Notes under the pieces: generated by a model
Told to the model about the DNA's origin: nothing
The model's input: the letters and a program-made list of their open reading frames with translations, nothing else
Databases searched by the model: none
Shown: piece by piece, positions 54,201 through 64,000 of the stretch
Numbering within the stretch: the first letter of the stretch is position 1
Layout of the letters: every line of letters begins with the position of its first letter
Translations under genes and position numbers: made by a program
NCBI GenBank assembly: GCA_034231615.1
Contig: CM067302.1
Location: forward strand, 7,317,501-7,381,500
DNA: 64,000 nucleotides
Direction: 5' to 3'
Origin: Meghimatium bilineatum
Taxonomy: Eukaryota > Mollusca > Gastropoda > Stylommatophora > Philomycidae

Positions 54201-55277
54201 AGCTGCAGTACACCCAATTTGTGAGTAATATGCCATAGAACACTGAGTTTTGACGTACTAAACAGCAAGAGACCTAATTTGTGTCTAATACGACAGTATT
54301 CTGACGTTTTATGCTGCATTACAACGGAATGATGTATAATAGGCCAGAATACACTCAATTCAAGTGTAGTACGCTGCAGTACACCCAATTTGTGAGTAAT
54401 ATGCCAGAATACACCGAGTTCTAACGTAGTACGCTAGAATACACCAAATTCGTGTGTCCAGACTGCAATTTCTGGTGTAGTAAGCTTCAGTACACCCAAT
54501 TTGTGAGTAATATGCCATAGAACACTGAGTTTTGACGTACTAAACAGCAAGAGACCTAATTTGTGTCTAATACGACAGTATTCTGACGTATTATGCTGCA
54601 TTACAACGAAATGATGTATAATAGGCCAGAATAGACTCACATCTAGTGTAGTTATCTTCAGAACAATGAATTTGTGAGTAATATGCCAGAATACACCGAG
54701 TTCTAACGTAGTACGCTAGAATACACTAAATTCGTGTGTCCAGACTGCAATTTCTGGTGTAGTAAGCTGCAGTACACCCAATTTGTGATTAATATGCCAT
54801 AGAACACTGAGTTTTGACGTACTAAACAGCAAGAGACCTAATTTGTGTCTAATACGACAGTATTCTGACGTATTATGCTGCATTACAACGAAATGATGTA
54901 TAATAGGCTAGAATAGACTCAATTGAAGTGTAGTAAGCTGCAGTACACCCAATTTGTGAGTAATATGCCAGAATACACCGAGTTCTAACGTAGTACGCTA
55001 GAATACAATAAATTCGTGTGTCCAGACTGCAATTTCTGGTGTAGTAAGCTGCAGTACACCCAATTTGTGAGTAATATGCCATAGAACACTGAGTTTTGAC
55101 GTACTAAACAGCAAGAGACCTAATTTGTGTCTAATACGACAGTATTCTGACGTATTATGCTGCATTACAACGAAATGATGTATAATAGGCCAGAATACTC
55201 AATTGAAGTGTAGTAAGCTTCAGAACAATGAATTTGTGAGTAATATGCCAGAATACACCGAGTTCTAACGTAGTACG
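51268..55277 (+). repeat. Right-end HOR, copy 1 (14 monomers, 4010 bp)
   Basis: Phased from a type B unit. Fourteen monomers plus the 73-bp duplication (52708), three 3-bp deletions and a private 2-bp deletion near 55196 (CCAGAATACTCAATTG, normally CCAGAATAGACTCAATTG) give exactly 4010 bp. It contains patch monomers at 52036, 53795 and 54638. Copies 2 and 3 follow directly, so this is the only clearly tandem multi-kilobase HOR in the window. Confidence 0.9.
52092..52101 (+). repeat. 3-bp deletion class ACACCTTCTA (right-end HOR only)
   Basis: ACACCGAGTTCTA becomes ACACCTTCTA. It occurs at about 52092, 56102, 60393 and 60672 and nowhere else that I could find, so it is private to the right-end HOR. 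It removes most of the CENP-B-box-like core present in that subunit of other monomers. Confidence 0.83.
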
Positions 55278-58200
55278 CTAGAATACACTAAATTCGTGTG
55301 TCCACACTGCAATTTCTGGTGTAGTAAGCTGCAGTACACCCAATTTGTGATTAATATGCCATAGAACACTAAGTTTTGACGTACTAAACAGCAAGAGACC
55401 TAATTTGTGTATAATTCGCCAGTGTTCTGAGTTATTAAGCTGCAAAACAACGAAGTCATGTGTAACAGGCCAGAATACACTCAATTCAAGTGTAGTAAGC
55501 TGCAGTACACCGAATTTGTGAGTAATATGCCACAAAACACTGAGTTCTAACGTAGTACGCTAGAAAACACTAAATTCGTGTGTCCAGACTGCAATTTCTG
55601 GTGTAGTAAGCTGCAGTACACCCAATTTGTGAGTAATATGCTATAGAACACTGAGTTTTGACGTACTAAACAGCAAGAGACCTAATTTGTGTCTAATACG
55701 ACAGTATTCTGACGTTTTATGCTGCATTACAACGGAATGATGTATAATAGGCCAGAATACACTCAATTCAAGTGTAGTACGTTGCAGTACACCCAATTTG
55801 TGAGTAATATGCCAGAATACACCGAGTTCTAACGTAGTACGCTAGAATACACCAAATTCGTGTGTCCAGACTGCAATTTCTGGTGTAGTAAGCTTCAGTA
55901 CACCCAATTTGTGAGTAATATGCCATAGAACACTGAGTTTTGACGTACTAAACAGCAAGAGACCTAATTTGTGTCTAATACGACAGTATTCTGACGTATT
56001 ATGCTGCATTACAACGAAATGATGTATAATAGGCCAGAATAGACTCACATCTAGTGTAGTTATCTTCAGAACAATGAATTTGTGAGCAATATGCCAGAAT
56101 ACACCTTCTAACGTAGTACGCTAGAATACACTAAATTCGTGTGTCCAGACTGCAATTTCTGGTGTAGTAAGCTGCAGTACACCCAATTTGTGATTAATAT
56201 GCCATAGAACACTGAGTTTTGACGTACTAAACAGCAAGAGACCTAATTTGTGTCTAATACGACAGTATTCTGACGTATTATGCTGCATTACAACGAAATG
56301 ATGTATAATAGGCTAGAATAGACTCAATTGAAGTGTAGTAAGCTTCAGAACAATGAATTTGTGAGTAATATGCCATACACCGAGTTCTAACGTAGTACGC
56401 TAGAATACACTAAATTCGTGTGTCCAGACTGCAATTTCTGGTGTAGTAAGCTGCAGTACACCCAATTTGTGAGTAATATGCCATAGAACACTGAGTTTTG
56501 ACGTACTATACAGCAAGAGACCTAATTTGTGTCTAATACGACAGTATTCTGACGTATTATGCTGCATTACAACGAAATGATGTATAATAGGCTAGAATAG
56601 ACTCAATTGAAGTGTAGTAAGCTTCAGAACAATGAATTTGTGAGTAATATGCCAGAATACACCGAGTTCTAACGTAGTACGCTAGAATACAATAAATTCG
56701 TGTGTCCAGACTGCAATTTCTGGTGTAGTAAGCTGCAGTACACCCAATTTGTGAGTAATATGCCATAGAACACTGAGTTTTGACGTACTAAACAGCAAGA
56801 GACCTAATTTGTGTCTAATACGACATTATTCTGACGTATTATGCTGCATTACAACGAAATGATGTATAATAGGCCAGAATAGACTCAATTGAAGTGTAGT
56901 AAGCTTCAGAACAATGAATTTGTGAGTAATATGCCAGAATACACCGAGTTCTAACGTAGTACGCTAGAATACACTAAATTCGTGTGTCCAGACTGCGAGT
57001 AATATGCCAGAATACACCGAGTTCTAACGTAGTACGCTAGAATACACCAAATTCGTGTGTCCAGGCTGCAATTTCTGATGTAGTAAGCTGCAGTACACCC
57101 AATTTGTGATTAATATGCCATAGAACACTAAGTTTTGACGTACTAAACAGCAAGAGACCTAATTTGTGTATAATTCGCCAGTGTTCTGAGTTATTAGGCT
57201 GCAAAACAACGAAGTCATGTGTAACAGGCCAGAATACACTCAATTCAAGTGTAGTAAGCAGCAGTACACCGAATTTGTGAGTAATATGCCACAAAACACT
57301 GAGTTCTAACGTAGTACGCTAGAAAACACCAAATTCGTGTGTCCAGACTGCAATTTCTGGTGTAGTAAGCTGCAGTACACCCAATTTGTGAGTAATATGC
57401 CATAGAACACTGAGTTTTGACGTACTAAACAGCAAGAGACCTAATTTGTGTCTAATACGACAGTATTCTGACGTTTTATGCTGCATTACAACGAAATGAT
57501 GTATAATAGGCCAGAATACACTCAATTGAATTGTAGTAAGCTTCAGAACAATGAATTTGTGAGTAATATGCCATACACCGAGTTCTAACGTAGTACGCTA
57601 GAATACACTAAATTCGTGTGTCCAGACTGCAATTTCTGGTGTAGTAAGCTGCAGTACACCCAATTTGTGAGTAATATGCCATAGAACACTGAGTTTTGAC
57701 GTACTAAACAGCAAGAGACCTAATTTGTGTCTAATACGACAGTATTCTGACGTTTTATGCTGCATTACAACGGAATGATGTATAATAGGCCAGAATACAC
57801 TCAATTCAAGTGTAGTACGCTGCAGTACACCCAATTTGTGAGTAATATGCCAGAATACACCGAGTTCTAACGTAGTACGCTAGAATACACCAAATTCGTG
57901 TGTCCAGACTGCAATTTCTGGTGTAGTAAGCTTCAGTACACCCAATTTGTGAGTAATATGCCATAGAACACTGAGTTTTGACGTACTAAACAGCAAGAGA
58001 CCTAATTTGTGTCTAATACGACAGTATTCTGACGTATTATGCTGCATTACAACGAAATGATGTATAATAGGCCAGAATAGACTCACATCTAGTGTAGTTA
58101 TCTTCAGAACAATGAATTTGTGAGTAATATGCCAGAATACACCGAGTTCTAACGTAGTACGCTAGAATACACTAAATTCGTGTGTCCAGACTGCAATTTC

Positions 58201-59568
58201 TGGTGTAGTAAGCTGCAGTACACCCAATTTGTGAGTAATATGCCATAGAACACTGAGTTTTGACGTACTAAACAGCAAGAGACCTAATTTGTGTCTAATA
58301 CGACAGTATTCTGACGTTTTATGCTGCATTACAACGAAATGATGTATAATAGGCCAGAATACACTCAATTGAATTGTAGTAAGCTTCAGAACAATGAATT
58401 TGTGAGTAATATGCCATACACCGAGTTCTAACGTAGTACGCTAGAATACACTAAATTCGTGTGTCCAGACTGCAATTTCTGGTGTAGTAAGCTGCAGTAC
58501 ACCCAATTTGTGAGTAATATGCCATAGAACACTGAGTTTTGACGTACTAAACAGCAAGAGACCTAATTTGTGTCTAATACGACAGTATTCTGACGTTTTA
58601 TGCTGCATTACAACGGAATGATGTATAATAGGCCAGAATACACTCAATTCAAGTGTAGTACGCTGCAGTACACCCAATTTGTGAGTAATATGCCAGAATA
58701 CACCGAGTTCTAACGTAGTACGCTAGAATACACCAAATTCGTGTGTCCAGACTGCAATTTCTGGTGTAGTAAGCTTCAGTACACCCAATTTGTGAGTAAT
58801 ATGCCATAGAACACTGAGTTTTGACGTACTAAACAGCAAGAGACCTAATTTGTGTCTAATACGACAGTATTCTGACGTATTATGCTGCATTACAACGAAA
58901 TGATGTATAATAGGCCAGAATAGACTCACATCTAGTGTAGTTATCTTCAGAACAATGAATTTGTGAGTAATATGCCAGAATACACCGAGTTCTAACGTAG
59001 TACGCTAGAATACACTAAATTCGTGTGTCCAGACTGCAATTTCTGGTGTAGTAAGCTGCAGTACACCCAATTTGTGATTAATATGCCATAGAACACTGAG
59101 TTTTGACGTACTAAACAGCAAGAGACCTAATTTGTGTCTAATACGACAGTATTCTGACGTATTATGCTGCATTACAACGAAATGATGTATAATAGGCTAG
59201 AATAGACTCAATTGAAGTGTAGTAAGCTGCAGTACACCCAATTTGTGAGTAATATGCCAGAATACACCGAGTTCTAACGTAGTACGCTAGAATACAATAA
59301 ATTCGTGTGTCCAGACTGCAATTTCTGGTGTAGTAAGCTGCAGTACACCCAATTTGTGAGTAATATGCCATAGAACACTGAGTTTTGACGTACTAAACAG
59401 CAAGAGACCTAATTTGTGTCTAATACGACAGTATTCTGACGTATTATGCTGCATTACAACGAAATGATGTATAATAGGCCAGAATAGACTCAATTGAAGT
59501 GTAGTAAGCTTCAGAACAATGAATTTGTGAGTAATATGCCAGAATACACCGAGTTCTAACGTAGTACG
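55278..59568 (+). repeat. Right-end HOR, copy 2 (15 monomers, 4291 bp)
   Basis: Fifteen monomers, the 73-bp duplication (56997) and four 3-bp deletions give 4291 bp. Relative to copy 1 it has one extra 279-bp-class monomer around 56121-56681. One of those monomers carries the GCCATACACC deletion and a private TACTATACAGC change near 56508. Patch monomers lie at 56046, 58084 and 58927. Confidence 0.9.
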
Positions 59569-62500
59569 CTAGAATACACTAAATTCGTGTGTCCACACTG
59601 CAATTTCTGGTGTAGTAAGCTGCAGTACACCCAATTTGTGATTAATATGCCATAGAACACTAAGTTTTGACGTACTAAACAGCAAGAGACCTAATTTGTG
59701 TATAATTCGCCAGTGTTCTGAGTTATTAAGCTGCAAAACAACGAAGTCATGTGTAACAGGCCAGAATACACTCAATTCAAGTGTAGTAAGCTGCAGTACA
59801 CCGAATTTGTGAGTAATATGCCACAAAACACTGAGTTCTAACGTAGTACGCTAGAAAACACTAAATTCGTGTGTCCAGACTGCAATTTCTGGTGTAGTAA
59901 GCTGCAGTACACCCAATTTGTGAGTAATATGCTATAGAACACTGAGTTTTGACGTACTAAACAGCAAGAGACCTAATTTGTGTCTAATACGACAGTATTC
60001 TGACGTTTTATGCTGCATTACAACGGAATGATGTATAATAGGCCAGAATACACTCAATTCAAGTGTAGTACGTTGCAGTACACCCAATTTGTGAGTAATA
60101 TGCCAGAATACACCGAGTTCTAACGTAGTACGCTAGAATACACCAAATTCGTGTGTCCAGACTGCAATTTCTGGTGTAGTAAGCTTCAGTACACCCAATT
60201 TGTGAGTAATATGCCATAGAACACTGAGTTTTGACGTACTAAACAGCAAGAGACCTAATTTGTGTCTAATACGACAGTATTCTGACGTATTATGCTGCAT
60301 TACAACGAAATGATGTATAATAGGCCAGAATAGACTCACATCTAGTGTAGTTATCTTCAGAACAATGAATTTGTGAGTAATATGCCAGAATACACCTTCT
60401 AACGTAGTACGCTAGAATACACTAAATTCGTGTGTCCAGACTGCAATTTCTGGTGTAGTAAGCTGCAGTACACCCAATTTGTGATTAATATGCCATAGAA
60501 CACTGAGTTTTGACGTACTAAACAGCAAGAGACCTAATTTGTGTCTAATACGACAGTATTCTGACGTATTATGCTGCATTACAACGAAATGATGTATAAT
60601 AGGCTAGAATAGACTCAATTGAAGTGTAGTAAGCTTCAGAACAATGAATTTGTGAGTAATATGCCAGAATACACCTTCTAACGTAGTACGCTAGAATACA
60701 CTAAATTCGTGTGTCCAGACTGCAATTTCTGGTGTAGTAAGCTGCAGTACACCCAATTTGTGATTAATATGCCATAGAACACTGAGTTTTGACGTACTAA
60801 ACAGCAAGAGACCTAATTTGTGTCTAATACGACAGTATTCTGACGTATTATGCTGCATTACAACGAAATGATGTATAATAGGCTAGAATAGACTCAATTG
60901 AAGTGTAGTAAGCTTCAGAACAATGAATTTGTGAGTAATATGCCAGAATACACCGAGTTCTAACGTAGTACGCTAGAATACAATAAATTCGTGTGTCCAG
61001 ACTGCAATTTCTGGTGTAGTAAGCTGCAGTACACCCAATTTGTGAGTAATATGCCATAGAACACTGAGTTTTGACGTACTAAACAGCAAGAGACCTAATT
61101 TGTGTCTAATACGACAGTATTCTGACGTATTATGCTGCATTACAACGAAATGATGTATAATAGGCCAGAATAGACTCAATTGAAGTGTAGTAAGCTTCAG
61201 AACAATGAATTTGTGAGTAATATGCCAGAATACACCGAGTTCTAACGTAGTACGCTAGAATACACTAAATTCGTGTGTCCAGACTGCGAGTAATATGCCA
61301 GAATACACCGAGTTCTAACGTAGTACGCTAGAATACACCAAATTCGTGTGTCCAGGCTGCAATTTCTGATGTAGTAAGCTGCAGTACACCCAATTTGTGA
61401 TTAATATGCCATAGAACACTAAGTTTTGACGTACTAAACAGCAAGAGACCTAATTTGTGTATAATTCGCCAGTGTTCTGAGTTATTAGGCTGCAAAACAA
61501 CGAAGTCATGTGTAACAGGCCAGAATACACTCAATTCAAGTGTAGTAAACAGCAGTACACCGAATTTGTGAGTAATATGCCACAAAACACTGAGTTCTAA
61601 CGTAGTACGCTAGAAAACACCAAATTCGTGTGTCCAGACTGCAATTTCTGGTGTAGTAAGCTGCAGTACACCCAATTTGTGAGTAATATGCCATAGAACA
61701 CTGAGTTTTGACGTACTAAACAGCAAGAGACCTAATTTGTGTCTAATACGACAGTATTCTGACGTTTTATGCTGCATTACAACGAAATGATGTATAATAG
61801 GCCAGAATACACTCAATTGAATTGTAGTAAGCTTCAGAACAATGAATTTGTGAGTAATATGCCATACACCGAGTTCTAACGTAGTACGCTAGAATACACT
61901 AAATTCGTGTGTCCAGACTGCAATTTCTGGTGTAGTAAGCTGCAGTACACCCAATTTGTGAGTAATATGCCATAGAACACTGAGTTTTGACGTACTAAAC
62001 AGCAAGAGACCTAATTTGTGTCTAATACGACAGTATTCTGACGTTTTATGCTGCATTACAACGGAATGATGTATAATAGGCCAGAATACACTCAATTCAA
62101 GTGTAGTACGCTGCAGTACACCCAATTTGTGAGTAATATGCCAGAATACACCGAGTTCTAACGTAGTACGCTAGAATACACCAAATTCGTGTGTCCAGAC
62201 TGCAATTTCTGGTGTAGTAAGCTTCAGTACACCCAATTTGTGAGTAATATGCCATAGAACACTGAGTTTTGACGTACTAAACAGCAAGAGACCTAATTTG
62301 TGTCTAATACGACAGTATTCTGACGTTTTATGCTGCATTACAACGGAATGATGTATAATAGGCCAGAATACACTCAATTCAAGTGTAGTACGCTGCAGTA
62401 CACCCAATTTGTGAGTAATATGCCAGAATACACCGAGTTCTAACGTAGTACGCTAGAATACACCAAATTCGTGTGTCCAGACTGCAATTTCTGGTGTAGT

Positions 62501-64000
62501 AAGCTTCAGTACACCCAATTTGTGAGTAATATGCCATAGAACACTGAGTTTTGACGTACTAAACAGCAAGAGACCTAATTTGTGTCTAATACGACAGTAT
62601 TCTGACGTATTATGCTGCATTACAACGAAATGATGTATAATAGGCCAGAATAGACTCACATCTAGTGTAGTTATCTTCAGAACAATGAATTTGTGAGTAA
62701 TATGCCAGAATACACCGAGTTCTAACGTAGTACGCTAGAATACACTAAATTCGTGTGTCCAGACTGCAATTTCTGGTGTAGTAAGCTGCAGTACACCCAA
62801 TTTGTGAGTAATATGCCATAGAACACTGAGTTTTGACGTACTAAACAGCAAGAGACCTAATTTGTGTCTAATACGACAGTATTCTGACGTTTTATGCTGC
62901 ATTACAACGAAATGATGTATAATAGGCCAGAATACACTCAATTGAATTGTAGTAAGCTTCAGAACAATGAATTTGTGAGTAATATGCCATACACCGAGTT
63001 CTAACGTAGTACGCTAGAATACACTAAATTCGTGTGTCCAGACTGCAATTTCTGGTGTAGTAAGCTGCAGTACACCCAATTTGTGAGTAATATGCCATAG
63101 AACACTGAGTTTTGACGTACTAAACAGCAAGAGACCTAATTTGTGTCTAATACGACAGTATTCTGACGTTTTATGCTGCATTACAACGGAATGATGTATA
63201 ATAGGCCAGAATACACTCAATTCAAGTGTAGTACGCTGCAGTACACCCAATTTGTGAGTAATATGCCAGAATACACCGAGTTCTAACGTAGTACGCTAGA
63301 ATACACCAAATTCGTGTGTCCAGACTGCAATTTCTGGTGTAGTAAGCTTCAGTACACCCAATTTGTGAGTAATATGCCATAGAACACTGAGTTTTGACGT
63401 ACTAAACAGCAAGAGACCTAATTTGTGTCTAATACGACAGTATTCTGACGTATTATGCTGCATTACAACGAAATGATGTATAATAGGCCAGAATAGACTC
63501 ACATCTAGTGTAGTTATCTTCAGAACAATGAATTTGTGAGTAATATGCCAGAATACACCGAGTTCTAACGTAGTACGCTAGAATACACTAAATTCGTGTG
63601 TCCAGACTGCAATTTCTGGTGTAGTAAGCTGCAGTACACCCAATTTGTGATTAATATGCCATAGAACACTGAGTTTTGACGTACTAAACAGCAAGAGACC
63701 TAATTTGTGTCTAATACGACAGTATTCTGACGTATTATGCTGCATTACAACGAAATGATGTATAATAGGCTAGAATAGACTCAATTGAAGTGTAGTAAGC
63801 TGCAGTACACCCAATTTGTGAGTAATATGCCAGAATACACCGAGTTCTAACGTAGTACGCTAGAATACAATAAATTCGTGTGTCCAGACTGCAATTTCTG
63901 GTGTAGTAAGCTGCAGTACACCCAATTTGTGAGTAATATGCCATAGAACACTGAGTTTTGACGTACTAAACAGCAAGAGACCTAATTTGTGTCTAATACG
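59569..64000 (+). repeat. Right-end HOR, copy 3 (16 monomers, truncated by the window)
   Basis: Follows copy 2 at an offset of 4291 up to about 61.9 kb, then at 4573 (one additional 282-bp monomer, 62171-62452). By extrapolation the copy would end near 64141, so about 140 bp are cut off. The 73-bp duplication is at 61288 and the patches at 60337, 62657 and 63500. Two adjacent monomers (near 60412 and 60691) both carry the ACACCTTCTA deletion, unlike copy 2. Confidence 0.89.
62171..62452 (+). repeat. Chimeric C/A monomer from a one-unit unequal exchange
   Basis: The first half (CACCAAATT, AAGCTTCAGTACACCC) matches the following monomer at 62453. The second half (GACGTTTTATG, AACGGAATG, GTACGCTGCAG) matches the preceding monomer at 61889. 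The two neighbouring HOR copies lack it (57598 is followed directly by 57880, and 53309 by 53591). This is what one crossover between monomers offset by one register should leave. Confidence 0.85.

Larger units (their letters stand above)
1..64000. repeat. Uninterrupted 282-bp satellite DNA array (whole window)
   Basis: Every stretch of the window reads as the same 282-bp unit, recognisable by AACGTAGTACGCTAG, CAATTTCTGGTGTAG, GCAAGAGACCTAATTTGTG and GAGTAATATGCC recurring at fixed spacing. About 227 units fit. The array runs off both ends: the window opens inside a type B monomer and closes inside a type A-like monomer. No unique sequence, transposon, tRNA, rRNA or telomeric repeat interrupts it. 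Most units read left to right in the orientation given here; only 20572-21645 and 25307-26380 are flipped. Neighbouring units differ by several percent, but copies one HOR apart are nearly identical. That pattern is the known signature of HOR-organised centromeric or heterochromatic satellites shaped by unequal exchange. Function is inferred only: structural heterochromatin or centromere. Species and family are not recognised. Confidence 0.98.

Noticed and set aside
1..64000. About 200 open frames of 60-85 codons, mostly on the minus strand, with near-identical products
   Set aside because: They recur at the satellite period, open because 282 is divisible by three, and each ends at a stop within the same monomer. 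They are broken by 2- and 4-bp deletions, overlap frames with unrelated products, and resemble no protein family I know.
1..64000. CRISPR-like array, because of regular ~30-bp repeated blocks
   Set aside because: The intervening sequences are themselves diverged copies of the same subunit rather than unique spacers. There are no cas genes, and the period is a eukaryote-type nested satellite.
1..64000. Transposon, LTR or insertion-sequence boundaries at HOR edges
   Set aside because: HOR edges fall inside homologous monomers and preserve the register. No target-site duplications, terminal repeats or transposase reading frames are seen.
1..64000. Identification as a named satellite such as primate alpha satellite (171 bp)
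   Set aside because: A 171-bp PstI spacing exists in type B units, but the sequence does not resemble alpha satellite as I know it, and the true period is 282 bp. A search of a repeat database with the 282-bp consensus would settle the family.

Overview
The whole 64 kb window is one uninterrupted satellite DNA array. I find no gene, RNA gene, transposon, CRISPR array or unique sequence in it. The basic monomer is 282 bp and about 38% GC (counted on one copy), present roughly 227 times. Each monomer is itself built from ten degenerate subunits of about 30 bp: eight near full length and two shortened to about 21-22 bp. Such arrays, with nested periods and multi-kilobase higher-order repeats (HORs), are typical of centromeric, pericentromeric or other heterochromatic blocks of a eukaryotic chromosome in a long-read assembly. 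The sequence does not let me name the species, and I do not recognise the satellite family. CpG is kept at about eight sites per monomer with little visible decay, which argues weakly against a heavily methylated vertebrate germline. Recurring open frames of 60-85 codons are a by-product of the period, since 282 is 3 x 94, and are not annotated as genes. || Three monomer classes recur. Type A carries HindIII in its fifth subunit. Type B has a diverged middle (TATAATTCGCC and TGTTCTGAG signatures) and two PstI sites 171 and 111 bp apart. Type C has GACGTTTTATG and a B-like end. Departures from 282 bp are few and discrete: a 73-bp tandem duplication (14 copies), 3-bp deletions (about 30), and rare 2- or 4-bp deletions. 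Together they explain the larger spacings: 5498 = 19x282+146-6, 1762 = 6x282+73-3, 4291 = 15x282+73-12. || Layout. 0.4-5.7 kb: overlapping short HORs with offsets of 1483, 1689 and 919 bp. 5.7-15.8 kb: a 3.48-kb tract repeated 5498 bp away with one visible difference, followed by a second pair at offset 4370. 15.6-17.4 kb: an 846-bp (3-monomer) tandem duplication. 20.4-28.3 kb: a 4735-bp-offset duplication in which each copy carries a 1074-bp tract in inverted orientation, the only strand switches in the window. 28.2-30.1 kb: an 1125-bp-offset duplication. 31-47 kb: large HORs with offsets of 8880, 8316 and 2535 bp. 51.3-64 kb: three consecutive copies of a 4.0-4.3 kb HOR (14-, 15- and 16-mer versions), the youngest-looking domain. 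|| The most interesting features are the duplicated inversion with its fold-back junctions, the 1074-bp-arm inverted repeat it forms with its left flank, a visible one-monomer unequal-crossover product at 62171-62452, and a CENP-B-box-like motif next to a 17-bp quasi-palindrome in almost every monomer. All were found by eye. Dot plots, database searches and read-level checks are named where they would decide.
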